DNA from: Aquabacterium olei
GTDB taxonomy: Bacteria; Pseudomonadota; Gammaproteobacteria; Burkholderiales; Burkholderiaceae_C
Assembly: GCF_003100395.1 (NCBI RefSeq)
Contig: NZ_CP029210.1
Coordinates: forward strand, 1,674,001-1,738,000
Direction: 5' to 3'
DNA length: 64,000 nucleotides
Part shown: one piece after another, positions 54,380 to 63,303 of the stretch
How positions within the stretch are numbered: the stretch's first letter is position 1
Layout of the letters: every line of letters starts with the position of its first letter
Notes under the pieces: model-generated
Seen by the model: only the letters and a program-made list of their open reading frames with translations
Told to the model about the DNA's origin: nothing
Database searches by the model: none
Made by a program: the position numbers and the translations under genes

Positions 54380-54412
54380 GCGGGCTCTCCTTGGATGAGT
54401 CAGTGACAGTTC

Positions 54413-54444
54413 AAAAAAATGGCCCACGTTGGCAACGTGGGCCA
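54413..54444 (-). terminator. Terminator-like hairpin between dctP and dctQ
   Basis: TGGCCCACGTT (54420-54430) pairs with AACGTGGGCCA (54434-54444) around a GGC loop, an 11-bp perfect stem. On the minus strand it is followed by seven T residues (A-run 54413-54419). It has the form of a full intrinsic terminator inside the operon. Confidence 0.7.
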
Positions 54445-54465
54445 GCAGCGATCAGCCCGGCTGGA

Positions 54466-55494
54466 TCACATCTTCGACGGGTCGAAGTTGGTGGTCTTGT
54501 AGATCTCGCTGATCGTTTCCTGGCCGATGCGCGAAGACATCTGCTGATGCACCGGGAACATCGCCTTCTTCAGCAGGAAGCGTTCGGCCATCGTCGGCTG
54601 GTGGATCGTCGTCTTGCCCGATGCCTTGACCTTTGCCAGCGCGTCCTGGTTGTCCTGGAAGGCGGTGTCGTTGGCCACCTTGGTGGCGTCGGCCATGGCT
54701 TTGGTCAGGGCGGCGCGGATGTCGGCAGGCAGCCCATCCCAGAACTTCTTGTTCACGACGACGGCGTAACCCAGGTAGCCGTGGTTCGTGACGCTCAGGT
54801 GCTTTTGCACCTCATGCATCTTCTGGGTGTACAGGTTCGAAGGCGGGTTCTCGGTGCCGTCCACCACGCCGGTCTGCAGGGCCTGGTAGGTTTCCGAGAA
54901 GGCCAGCACCTGGGGCACTGCGCCGACAGCGCGCATCTGAGCGTCCAGCACCTTGGACGACTGGATGCGCATCTTCACACCCTTGTAGTCCTCGACGCTC
55001 TTGAGCGGCTTGTTGGCCGACATGACCTTGAAGCCGTTGTCCCAGTAGGCCAGGCCGGTGATGCCGCGCGACTCGAGCTTCTTCAGGAGCTTCTGGCCGA
55101 CCGGGCCGTTGGTGACGGCATGCAGGTCGGCGTAGTCGTCGAAGATGAAGGGCAGGTCGAAGGCTTCAAATTCCTTCACGCCGAGCGGTGCGAACTTCGA
55201 CAGCGACGGGGCCAGCATCTGGACGGAGCCCAGTTGCAGCGCTTCCATCTCTTCCTTGTCCTTGTAAAGCTGGCTGTTCGGGTAGACCTCCACCTTCACA
55301 CGGCCCTTGGTCAGCTCGGCGGCGCGCTTGGCGAAGAACTCGGCACCCTTGCCCTTGGGCGTGTCTTGAGCCACCACGTGGCTGAACTTGATGACGATAG
55401 GCGCCTGGGCGAACGCGGCGGGCACGAGGGCCGCCGTGGCTGCCAGGGTAACGAGGCTGCGGCGCAGCAGGCTGGTTGCAGAGCGGGGGATCAT
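54466..55494 (-). CDS. dctP: TRAP transporter C4-dicarboxylate-binding protein DctP
   Basis: DctP is the periplasmic receptor that delivers substrate to DctQM. The 342-residue precursor has a signal peptide cleaved near residue 29 (AFA-Q). The binding domain includes IKFSHVVAQDTPKGKGAEFF, the conserved arginine in GVKMRIQSSKVL, and DGTENPPSNLYTQK. Similarity to C4-dicarboxylate receptors is good, but exact substrate is inference. GGAGA about 8 bases upstream supports ATG 55494 over 55584. Confidence 0.94.
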   Translation of the reverse strand: MIPRSATSLLRRSLVTLAATAALVPAAFAQAPIVIKFSHVVAQDTPKGKGAEFFAKRAAELTKGRVKVEVYPNSQLYKDKEEMEALQLGSVQMLAPSLSKFAPLGVKEFEAFDLPFIFDDYADLHAVTNGPVGQKLLKKLESRGITGLAYWDNGFKVMSANKPLKSVEDYKGVKMRIQSSKVLDAQMRAVGAVPQVLAFSETYQALQTGVVDGTENPPSNLYTQKMHEVQKHLSVTNHGYLGYAVVVNKKFWDGLPADIRAALTKAMADATKVANDTAFQDNQDALAKVKASGKTTIHQPTMAERFLLKKAMFPVHQQMSSRIGQETISEIYKTTNFDPSKM

Positions 55495-55556
55495 GTGGAT
55501 GGTCTCCGTATCGGTGTGGTGAAACGAATTGTTCCTTCTGCACCCCTGCCCAGAGA

Positions 55557-55574
55557 ATTGTGGACATCCACATT
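55557..55574. promoter_or_regulatory. Palindrome between dctP and dctS, candidate regulator site
   Basis: TGTGGA (55559-55564), CA, TCCACA (55567-55572) is a perfect inverted repeat. One more A-T pair lies outside after a mismatch. It lies in the divergent intergenic region (55495-55664), 63 bases before dctP and about 90 before dctS. Binding by the DctR-like regulator is inference. Confidence 0.4.
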
Positions 55575-55664
55575 TGGACCGCATCGTGGCCCGATGTGAG
55601 GGTAAACGATAGGGTTCTGCGCCTAGACTGCGGGGCCATGCTTGCGCTCCATGAGGCTTTGTCG

Positions 55665-57686
55665 ATGAGTCCGTCTGTCAGCGTGCCCCCGCGGCCCGCT
55701 GTCGCCTTGCCCCCCGTGCCGCGTTTGCGTCTGTTCGGGGTTGCGGTGCGTCTGGTGCCGGGGCTCTGGGCATGGCCGCTGGTACTCACGCTGGTGTTCG
55801 TGGTGGGGGTGATGGCCTGGCTGCGGGCGGTCGAGCATGCCGATCGCGAGGCACAGATGGCGGCCATGATTTCCGATGCGCTCTCGCTGGAGGCGCAGAT
55901 CAACGGCAGGCTCGACAGCGAGCTGACGCGCATGAAGGTGCTGGCCGACGGCATCAGCGGCCGGCGGCTCGGGCCGGACGCCTTTGCGCGACACCCGATG
56001 GTGCTGGACGGCCTGCGCCGCTTCTGGGTCAGCGTGACGTGGATAGGCAATGAGGGACGCGTCATGGCCACCGTGCCCGAGGAGACGCCGGCGCAGCGCT
56101 CGGCGGCCCAGGCGACGCTGGACGACGTTGGCCTGACCGGGCACCTGCACCTGCCGCTGACGGATGGCAAGGGCCGGGTGGCCGGGGCGCTGGTGGTGCG
56201 CTACTCCACCAGCGAACTGCTGCGCCAGAAGGTGCCCTGGTGGCTGGCCAGCAAGTATGACGTGCGGCTGGTGGACGACCTGGGTGGCGTGTACGCGTCG
56301 ACGCAGCCCGGCCCGCGGACGCCCGAGCAGGCGTGGTACCGCGTCTCGATGGGCCCGACCCTGCCTCAAGCCTGGCTGGAGCTGAGTGCGCGCGACCGCA
56401 TCCCCCCCTGGTGGCGAACCTTGCCGGTGGCCTTGATGGGCGGCTTCGTGCTGCTGCTGTTCGCAACCAGCGCCATGTTGCGGCGGCAGATGCGCAGCGT
56501 GTCGCGCGCCGAAGAGGCGTGGCGCACCGAGGCCGCCTGGCGAACGGCCATGGAGGATTCGCTGGCAGTGGGGCTCCGGGCGCGTGACCTGGACGGGCGA
56601 CTGGTGTACGTCAACAAGACAATGGCAGACATGGTGGGCTACCAGCCTGAGGAGCTGGTCGGCCTGTTGCCGCCCATGCCGTACTGGCTGCCCGACGAAA
56701 TCGGTCAGAGCATGACGCGGCACCTGCGCAACATGGCAGGCAAGGCGCCTCGCATGGGCTACGAGTCGCGCTGGCAGCACCGCGATGGGCGTGTGGTGGA
56801 TGTGATGATCTTCGAGGCCCCGCTGGTGGACGCCAAGGGGCAGCAGATCGGCTGGATGGCCTCGGTGCTGAACATCACCGAGCGCAAGCAGATGGAAGAG
56901 CGCGAACGCCGGCAGATGGAGGCAATGGCGCACCAGGCACGCCTGACGATGCTGGGCGAGGTGGCGTCGACGCTGGCTCACGAATTGAACCAGCCACTGA
57001 CGGTGATCGCCAGCTACAACGCCGGGGTGATCAACGCGCTGTCACGCCAGCCGGAGGCCGACCCCCAACTGCTCAAGGCCCTTCAGCGCATGGGCGAGCA
57101 GGCGGCGCACGCGGGCCGCATTGTCAAGCGCATCCGGGAGTTCCTGACCCGGCGAGAGCCGCAGCTGGAGCCCTGCGGGCTGCCCGCGGTGATCGAGTCG
57201 GGGATGGCGCTGTTACGCAAGGACATTGCCCGGCTCAACGTCGAGCTTGCCATGGATTGCCCGGCCAACCTGCCCGAGGTGGTGGCCGACCCGGTGTTGC
57301 TGGAGCAGGTGGTGGTGAATCTTGTGCGCAATGCCTGCGACGCGGTGGGCACGCAGGACGGCCCACGACGGGTGAGCGTGCGGGTGGCGTGCCTGCCGGC
57401 TGATGACGGCGAACGCGCCCGGGTTCGCGTGTGTGTCGAGGACAATGGCCCCGGTCTGGGCGGGCGGACCACGGAGCAGATCTGCGCCCCGTTCTTCTCG
57501 ACCAAGGCGGAAGGCATGGGGATGGGGCTGGCCATCTGCCGCTCGATCATCGAACTGCACTACGGCACGATGGAGGCGGCGGAGCGGCCCGAGGGCGGTG
57601 CAAGCCTGTGCTTCACGCTGCCCGTGGCCGATGGGGCCGCCGAGGTCGAAGGTGAGATCGAGGGGCAAAGGGCACAGGAGGCATGA
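55665..57686 (+). CDS. dctS: Dicarboxylate-sensing histidine kinase, DctS-like
   Basis: The 673-residue membrane kinase has TM1 (34-53) and a periplasmic sensor region (54-250) followed by TM2 (252-272). A PAS/PAC domain (about 290-408) leads to a HisKA region with H439 in LAHELNQPLTVIASY and an HATPase (VNLVRNACDAV, EDNGPGL, GMGMGLAICRSII). This matches DctS of Rhodobacter capsulatus, which controls dctPQM with DctR. GAGG 8 bases before ATG 55665 favours that start. ATG 55638 is in frame and lies 9 bases after a TAGACT -10-like box, so a longer leaderless form is possible. Confidence 0.85.
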   Translation: MSPSVSVPPRPAVALPPVPRLRLFGVAVRLVPGLWAWPLVLTLVFVVGVMAWLRAVEHADREAQMAAMISDALSLEAQINGRLDSELTRMKVLADGISGRRLGPDAFARHPMVLDGLRRFWVSVTWIGNEGRVMATVPEETPAQRSAAQATLDDVGLTGHLHLPLTDGKGRVAGALVVRYSTSELLRQKVPWWLASKYDVRLVDDLGGVYASTQPGPRTPEQAWYRVSMGPTLPQAWLELSARDRIPPWWRTLPVALMGGFVLLLFATSAMLRRQMRSVSRAEEAWRTEAAWRTAMEDSLAVGLRARDLDGRLVYVNKTMADMVGYQPEELVGLLPPMPYWLPDEIGQSMTRHLRNMAGKAPRMGYESRWQHRDGRVVDVMIFEAPLVDAKGQQIGWMASVLNITERKQMEERERRQMEAMAHQARLTMLGEVASTLAHELNQPLTVIASYNAGVINALSRQPEADPQLLKALQRMGEQAAHAGRIVKRIREFLTRREPQLEPCGLPAVIESGMALLRKDIARLNVELAMDCPANLPEVVADPVLLEQVVVNLVRNACDAVGTQDGPRRVSVRVACLPADDGERARVRVCVEDNGPGLGGRTTEQICAPFFSTKAEGMGMGLAICRSIIELHYGTMEAAERPEGGASLCFTLPVADGAAEVEGEIEGQRAQEA

Positions 57687-58324
57687 CGAGCATGATGGCG
57701 AACGAACCCGGTGTGGTTTACCTGGTGGATGACGAGGCCGTGGTGCGCGACGCCCTGGTGTTTCTGCTGGGTTCGCGGGGGTTGCTGGTGCACGCGTTTG
57801 ACAGTGGGCCCGCGTTGCTGGAGTTTCTCGAGCAGGCGACAACACCGGTGCGTGGCGTGTTCCTGCTCGACGTGCGCATGGAGCCGATGTCCGGCCTGCG
57901 CCTGCATGAAGAACTCGTGGCCCGGGGGCACCGCAGTCCGCTGCTGTTCCTCAGCGGCCATGGCGACATCCCCATGGTGGTCGAGGCCTTGAAGAAGGGC
58001 GCCTTCGACTTCCTGGAGAAGCCGTACAGCGACAACACGCTGGTCGATCGCGTGGAGCAGGCGCTGGCCGTCGAAGCGGCCTCGTATGCCCAGGATGCAC
58101 TGGCCGTGGAGCGCCAGGCCCGCCTGGCCAGCCTGAGTGACCGCGAGCGGGAGGTCATGCACCGGGTGGCGGCCGGCAAGCTCAACAAGGTGATTGCCGA
58201 CGAACTGCACATTGCGGTGCGAACCGTGGAGGTGCACCGGGCGCGGGTGTTCTCGAAGCTGGGCGTCCGGTCGGCCGCAGAGCTGGCCGGCTGGCTGGCC
58301 GTGCAGGGCCCCACCGCGAGCTGA
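57683..58324 (+). CDS. dctR: FixJ/LuxR-type response regulator, DctR-like
   Basis: The 213-residue regulator has a receiver domain (VYLVDDEAVVRDAL, phosphoacceptor D63 in FLLDVRMEP, conserved Lys in FLEKPY) and a C-terminal LuxR helix-turn-helix (LSDREREVMHRVAAGKLNKVIADELHIAVRTVEVHRAR, split here as the recognition region). The ATG overlaps the dctS stop (ATGA). As a LuxR-type protein it needs no sigma-54, unlike DctD. The likely target is the divergent dctPQM. Confidence 0.88.
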   Translation: MTSMMANEPGVVYLVDDEAVVRDALVFLLGSRGLLVHAFDSGPALLEFLEQATTPVRGVFLLDVRMEPMSGLRLHEELVARGHRSPLLFLSGHGDIPMVVEALKKGAFDFLEKPYSDNTLVDRVEQALAVEAASYAQDALAVERQARLASLSDREREVMHRVAAGKLNKVIADELHIAVRTVEVHRARVFSKLGVRSAAELAGWLAVQGPTAS

Positions 58325-58450
58325 CCCACCGAACGGCCGAGGCGCCTGCTCACGGCGTCGCGTTACACTTTTTTGCCTTTCGGCCGAAAACCTCTTCGGG
58401 CGCAGGGCAGGTGTGCAAGCGCGCAGAACAAGCAGTTCGAGGAGGTCTGA

Positions 58451-59197
58451 GTGGAAGTGTCGCGGGATCGGCGCCGCCTGGTGCTGGGATGCAGCGCCAT
58501 CGTGGCGATGTGGCTGTCAGGATGCGGGGCGCGGGGCATCATCCGTCATGATCTGGCGGGCTCCGGCCAGACCGGCCCGAGGCGGGTGCTCGTGGTGCCC
58601 GCCGACTTCGTGATCACCGAGATCACTTTCGGGAAGACCGAAGAGCGCGTGGTGGCGGCCGAGCGACGTGCCGCCAGAACGCTGGTGGAGCAGGTTCGCG
58701 AATTGAGCGAGAAGGACAAGTCCTTCGAGGTGGTCACACTGGAATCGCTGGAAGCCGACGAGCGCGAGACCCTGCTCCAGCACCGCGCGCTGTTCGCCAC
58801 CATGGTGAGCCAGATGCTGCAGGTCAAGGAAGGGGCGGTCGATGTGTGGTCCGACAAGGCGCGCTACTTCGACTACACCCTTGGTGCGGGCATGGCCGAC
58901 ATCGCCCGCGAGCGCCAGATCGACACAGCGATCTTTGTGGTGGGGCGAGACAAGGTGCGCAGCATGTCGCGCAAGGTGCTCGACACGCTCAACGCCGTGC
59001 TGCCCCTGGGCGAGTCGCTCAGCTCGCAGCCTGCGGCCGTGGTGACGGGCGTGGTCGACCTGCGCAGTGGCGATGTCCTGATGTTCGACGCCGACACCGC
59101 CACGCGCAAGTCGCTCACGAACGACGCCGACGTGCGGGCGATGGGCGAAACGGTGCTCAGCGACTTCCGTTGGGCGCTCAAGGCACGCAAGGGGTGA
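58451..59197 (+). CDS. Putative lipoprotein of unknown function
   Basis: I do not recognise a named family. The 248-residue protein has a signal peptide with lipobox LSGC (lipidated Cys at 25). The mature part is mixed alpha/beta: RRVLVVPADFVITEI, a charged helix (VVAAERRAARTLVEQVREL), GAGMADIARERQIDTAIFVVGRDK, and VVTGVVDLRSGDVLMFDADT. This alternation loosely recalls CsgG/GNA1162 or TolB-N type lipoproteins, a low-confidence guess. The start is GTG with GGAGG (58441-58445) 5 bases upstream. It leads a set of four exported proteins. Confidence 0.8.
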   Translation: MEVSRDRRRLVLGCSAIVAMWLSGCGARGIIRHDLAGSGQTGPRRVLVVPADFVITEITFGKTEERVVAAERRAARTLVEQVRELSEKDKSFEVVTLESLEADERETLLQHRALFATMVSQMLQVKEGAVDVWSDKARYFDYTLGAGMADIARERQIDTAIFVVGRDKVRSMSRKVLDTLNAVLPLGESLSSQPAAVVTGVVDLRSGDVLMFDADTATRKSLTNDADVRAMGETVLSDFRWALKARKG

Positions 59198-59199
59198 GC

Positions 59200-60711
59200 A
59201 TGCGGCTCCGCACCTTGTGCAAGCGCATTTCGTTGCTGGCTGTGCTGGCTGGCCTGGTGGCTGGCAGCCCGGCCCACGCGCTGTTCTACGACCCGTTCCC
59301 CGATGCAGCGGCAGTCAGGCCCAGCGACGAGCTCGAGGAACGCATCTGGCACGAAGCCGAAATCTTCCGGGCCCAGTTCGTTCGTGGCCAGACGCCGGAG
59401 CGCCTGCGGCCGCTGCAGCGCAGTGTGCGCGCGGTCCTGCAGCGGCACTGGCCCGATCTGGCCCCGAAGCTGGATCTGGTCGTGATCGACAACGCCGACG
59501 TGGTGGCGGTGTCCAGTGCCAATGGCGACATCGTCGTGAGCACCGGCATGCTGATGCGGCTCGACAACGAGGAAGAGCTGGTGGCGGTGCTGGCCCGGGA
59601 AGTGGCCCACGTGCTGCAGCGCCACGCAGTGCGCACCGTGTACGCGGCCCGGCTCGGTGCGGGGGCCAACGTGGTGTTCCAGACCGTGGTGAAAGCCAAT
59701 TCGCTGATCTCCACGGCCGGCCTCATCACTGCGTTCCAGGTCACGCCGGAAATGCTGTTGGTCGATGGCGGCAAGGCGTTCATCCAGGCGCAGCTGGGTC
59801 GGCTCAAGGAAACCATGGCGGACAACTTCGTGCGCCGCATGTCGGCCACGGGCTTCGACGCCATGGTGAAGACCTCGCTGTTCGGCTATTCGGAGGCGCT
59901 CGAGACCGAGGCCGACGAGTACAGCCTGTCGGTGCTGAGCCGGCGTTTTGGCCACACCGACGCGTTCTCGCGCGTCATGCAGCGCTTGCTGGATGAGGCC
60001 AGGGTCGACGAGAAGAAGTTCTCGGCGTTCTACGCCAATGAAGAGCGGCTCGCCCAGCGGGTGGAGGTGGCGCGCCGCGCCGCCGCGGCCACCGAGGCGT
60101 CGGTCGCTCCGGCCGCGGCGACCGGTGGGCCTGTGGCATCCGATGCCCAGGCTGCGGTCGCCCTGCCGGCCGGCGCGCTGGAGTTGCCTTCGCAGGTGGC
60201 CGTCGCCACGGTCGTGGTGGGTGATGAGCCCGCGGGTGACGAGGCTGCTGTCTCGCCCACCGCCATCCGCGCCGCGGCGATCACCACGTCGGTCGCCGAA
60301 GCGGAGGTGCAGCCATATGGCGACTTGCTCGCGCCCTGGGCGCTGCCCGTCTTCGAGACCGAGCTGGAGGCGGGGCGCCTGAACCGCGTCATGCGCAACA
60401 TCGAGCGCCCGCGCGCGCACGTCGTCCTGCCGTCCGGCGCACGCGTGTTGCTGGCGGAGGCCTGGGCGGCTCACCCCGATGCCACGCACGCGCCCCGAGT
60501 GTCTGCCGAACTGGAGGCGCATGTTCAGGCGCACCCGGATGACGCCCGTGCGCTCAAGTTGCTGGGCGTGATGGCGCTGAGGCAGGGTGACCTCGAGGCT
60601 GCGCGCGCGCACCTTACCCGCGCCCGCGAACTGGCCCGCACCGACGAGGAGCGCGGCTTCATCGACCAATACCTCGGCCTGGCCAACAAGAAGCCGGGAA
60701 GTACATCGTGA
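59200..60711 (+). CDS. M48-like exported protein with degenerate HExxH motif and C-terminal TPR
   Basis: The 503-residue precursor has a signal peptide (cleaved near residue 27, AHA). Its residues about 70-280 resemble M48 metallopeptidases of the BepA/LoiP type: SSANGDIVVSTGMLMRLDNE, then REVAHVLQRHAV where HELAHVLxRH is expected, and ETEADEYSL with the third zinc ligand (E235). The first His of HExxH is Arg133 (codon CGG, two changes from CAC), so zinc catalysis is doubtful. A low-complexity Ala/Val linker (about 290-385) leads to TPR-like helices (DDARALKLLGVMALRQGDLE). It begins 2 bases after the upstream lipoprotein gene. Confidence 0.85.
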   Translation: MRLRTLCKRISLLAVLAGLVAGSPAHALFYDPFPDAAAVRPSDELEERIWHEAEIFRAQFVRGQTPERLRPLQRSVRAVLQRHWPDLAPKLDLVVIDNADVVAVSSANGDIVVSTGMLMRLDNEEELVAVLAREVAHVLQRHAVRTVYAARLGAGANVVFQTVVKANSLISTAGLITAFQVTPEMLLVDGGKAFIQAQLGRLKETMADNFVRRMSATGFDAMVKTSLFGYSEALETEADEYSLSVLSRRFGHTDAFSRVMQRLLDEARVDEKKFSAFYANEERLAQRVEVARRAAAATEASVAPAAATGGPVASDAQAAVALPAGALELPSQVAVATVVVGDEPAGDEAAVSPTAIRAAAITTSVAEAEVQPYGDLLAPWALPVFETELEAGRLNRVMRNIERPRAHVVLPSGARVLLAEAWAAHPDATHAPRVSAELEAHVQAHPDDARALKLLGVMALRQGDLEAARAHLTRARELARTDEERGFIDQYLGLANKKPGSTS

Positions 60712-61370
60712 TGTTCCAACGAATGACCCGCGGCGCCCTGTTTGCCGTGGCGGTGTGGCTGGCGGGCTGTGCGCCCACCTGGCAGCAGGTGCAGAAGCAG
60801 GAAACCGTGAAAGGCCCGACGCGTGCCTACATCGCCGTCATCCCAGAGGGCTGGAAGCGCGCGCCCACCGACAGCGACGTGCTGCTGATCACCCGTGACG
60901 GGCTCTTCCTGCAGCAGATCAGCATCACCCGGCGCCCGGTGGACGAGGCGTTTGCAGGCCGCAAGGTCACCGCCAGTACCCCGGCGCAGGATCTGGCGCT
61001 GTGGCAGTACCAACGCATGCGCGACGACGAGCCCGATCTCGTCCGCACCGACCGCGACGAGCTCAAAGGCTTGATGGGCCTGTTCCCCGTGGGACATGCC
61101 AAGCCGCTGGCGGGCACGACAGAGCGCGTGGCGATCAAGCCCTTCGCGCAGGACGGCGTGCCGGCCTTCCGGATGGACACCCGCAGCCAGAACGGCTGGG
61201 GGCTGGAGTACCTCAGCCAGAGCGTCGGCTTCGTCCACCAGGGCGACTTCTGGGTGGTGCGCTACCTGGCCCCACGCCTGCACTACGCCAGCCGCGATCA
61301 GGCCACCTTCGAGGCTTTTCTCGCGAACCTGAAGCTCAAAGAGAAATGCCGGCTTTTCTGTTCCGATTGA
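60711..61370 (+). CDS. Putative lipoprotein of unknown function
   Basis: The 219-residue protein has a short signal peptide with lipobox LAGC (lipidated Cys at 20). The mature part is mostly beta by appearance: AYIAVIPEGWKRAP, VLLITRDGLFLQQISITRRPVD, FWVVRYLAPRLHYA, ending KCRLFCSD with two cysteines. I recognise no family. ATG 60711 overlaps the previous stop (TGATG) with GGGAAG upstream, and GTG 60708 is also possible. Translational coupling suggests it works with the M48-like protein. Confidence 0.78.
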   Translation: MFQRMTRGALFAVAVWLAGCAPTWQQVQKQETVKGPTRAYIAVIPEGWKRAPTDSDVLLITRDGLFLQQISITRRPVDEAFAGRKVTASTPAQDLALWQYQRMRDDEPDLVRTDRDELKGLMGLFPVGHAKPLAGTTERVAIKPFAQDGVPAFRMDTRSQNGWGLEYLSQSVGFVHQGDFWVVRYLAPRLHYASRDQATFEAFLANLKLKEKCRLFCSD

Positions 61371-61388
61371 ACGCGCCTTGAAAACACC

Positions 61389-61838
61389 ATGAAAAAGACA
61401 GCCCTTGCCCTCATCCTGTCGGTCGCTTCGCTGACCGTGGCGGCCGAATGCCGGATCACCTCGGTTCGTGACGGCCAGATCGCCACCATCTTCAAGAAGC
61501 ACGGCGGCTGGACCTTCGAGAACTACGATGAGGTCTGCGCCAAGCTGAACCGCGCCCGAGCACGGATCCAGATCGTGGGCATGGCATCGGTGCTGGTGAA
61601 CCAGTCGGTGGGCTGGGCCTCGTTGACCGTGGTGGACATGGACAGCAACGTGTTCACGGCCGACTACGCCTCGATGAACACCCAGGTCAACAGCTATGCG
61701 AGCCAGGACAAGGCCGACGCGCTGGTTCACACGGCCATCAACCAGGCTGCCAACGACTGGACCGGGCTGGACCGGGCGCTCGCGGCGCTCGATGAAGAGC
61801 GGAAAAACGCCCGGATGGTGTTCGGCAGAAAGAGGTGA
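61389..61838 (+). CDS. Small secreted protein of unknown function
   Basis: The 149-residue precursor begins with a clear Sec signal peptide ([19 protein letters not shown], cleavage near residue 19). The mature part has two cysteines ([14 protein letters not shown]), a likely disulfide, and then [20 protein letters not shown] and a helical C-terminus. No family is recognised. It follows the second lipoprotein by 18 bases and precedes rimO by 52. Confidence 0.75.
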   Translation: MKKTALALILSVASLTVAAECRITSVRDGQIATIFKKHGGWTFENYDEVCAKLNRARARIQIVGMASVLVNQSVGWASLTVVDMDSNVFTADYASMNTQVNSYASQDKADALVHTAINQAANDWTGLDRALAALDEERKNARMVFGRKR

Positions 61839-61890
61839 TGCCGGTGGGGCGTCCCCCGAAGGGTGGGAAATTCCGGGACAATCACGCCCC

Positions 61891-63297
61891 ATGAGTTCCG
61901 AACAGACCCCCACCGTCACCCCTGCCAGCGCGCCCAAGATCGGCTTTGTTTCACTTGGCTGCCCCAAGGCGTTGACCGATTCCGAGTTGATCCTCACGCA
62001 GCTGCGCGCAGAGGGCTATGAAACCAGCAAGACCTTTGCCGGCGCCGACCTGGTGATCGTCAACACCTGCGGTTTCATCGACGATGCGGTGAAAGAAAGC
62101 CTGGACACCATCGGCGAGGCGCTGGCCGAGAACGGTAAGGTCATCGTGACCGGCTGCCTGGGCGCGAAGGCCGGGGCAGGTGAGGGCACCAACCTCGTCA
62201 AGGACGTGCACCCCAGTGTGCTGGCCGTCACGGGCCCGCATGCCACGCAAGAGGTGATGGACGCCGTGCACCAGCACGTGCCCAAGCCGCATGACCCGTT
62301 CATCGACCTCGTGCCCGAGGCGCGCGGCGTGGCCGGCATCAAGCTCACGCCCAAGCACTATGCCTACCTGAAGATCAGCGAGGGCTGCAACCACCGCTGC
62401 AGCTTCTGCATCATCCCCAGCATGCGCGGCGACCTCGTGTCGCGCCCGATCGGCGATGTGCTGAGCGAGGCCAAGGCGCTGTTCGAATCCGGCGTGAAGG
62501 AACTGCTGGTCATCAGCCAGGACACCAGTGCCTATGGCGTGGACGTGAAGTACCGCACCGGCTTCTGGGACGGCAAGCCGGTCAAGACCCGCATGTACGA
62601 CCTGGCCGCCCGCCTGGGCGAGATGGCCCGCGAACACGGTGCCTGGGTCCGCATGCATTACGTCTACCCCTATCCGCACGTGGATGAGGTGGTGCCGCTG
62701 ATGGCCGAAGGCCTGATCCTGCCTTACCTGGACGTGCCGTTCCAGCACGCGCACCCGGATGTGCTGAAGCGCATGAAGCGCCCGGCCAACGGCGAGAAGA
62801 ACCTCGACCGCCTGCGCCGCTGGCGCGAGATCTGCCCGGAGATCGTCGTGCGCTCGACCTTCATCGCCGGCTTCCCGGGCGAGACCGAAGAAGAGTTCGA
62901 ATACCTGCTCGACTTCCTGAAGGAAGCCGAAATCGACCGCGCGGGCTGCTTTGCCTACTCGCCGATCGACGGCGCGCCGGCCAACGAACTGCCCGGCGCC
63001 TTGCCCGATGAGGTGCGCGAGGAACGCCGTGCCCGCTTCATGGCGGTGGCGGAAGAGGTGTCGATCGCCCAGCTGCAGCGCCGCGTGGGCGCCACCATGC
63101 AGGTGCTGGTCGACAGTGCGCCCGCACTGGGCCGCAAGGGCGGCGTGGGCCGCAGCTATGCCGACGCGCCCGAGATCGACGGCACCGTGCGCCTGCTGCC
63201 GCCCGAGAAGGCCAGCAAGACGCTGAAGGTGGGTGAGTTCACCCGCGCGCGCATCGTGGCGGTGGAAGGCCACGATCTGATCGCGCTGCCGATCTGA
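61891..63297 (+). CDS. rimO: Ribosomal protein S12 methylthiotransferase
   Basis: RimO adds a methylthio group to Asp88 of S12. The 468-residue protein has the N-terminal MTTase domain with three cluster cysteines ([23 protein letters not shown]) and the radical-SAM motif [17 protein letters not shown]-terminal TRAM domain covers about the last 65 residues. ATG 61891 starts just before the conserved region. GACAAT (61877-61882) is 8 bases upstream and no Shine-Dalgarno sequence is obvious, so a leaderless mRNA is possible. Confidence 0.97.
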   Translation: MSSEQTPTVTPASAPKIGFVSLGCPKALTDSELILTQLRAEGYETSKTFAGADLVIVNTCGFIDDAVKESLDTIGEALAENGKVIVTGCLGAKAGAGEGTNLVKDVHPSVLAVTGPHATQEVMDAVHQHVPKPHDPFIDLVPEARGVAGIKLTPKHYAYLKISEGCNHRCSFCIIPSMRGDLVSRPIGDVLSEAKALFESGVKELLVISQDTSAYGVDVKYRTGFWDGKPVKTRMYDLAARLGEMAREHGAWVRMHYVYPYPHVDEVVPLMAEGLILPYLDVPFQHAHPDVLKRMKRPANGEKNLDRLRRWREICPEIVVRSTFIAGFPGETEEEFEYLLDFLKEAEIDRAGCFAYSPIDGAPANELPGALPDEVREERRARFMAVAEEVSIAQLQRRVGATMQVLVDSAPALGRKGGVGRSYADAPEIDGTVRLLPPEKASKTLKVGEFTRARIVAVEGHDLIALPI

Positions 63298-63303
63298 TCG
63301 CGC

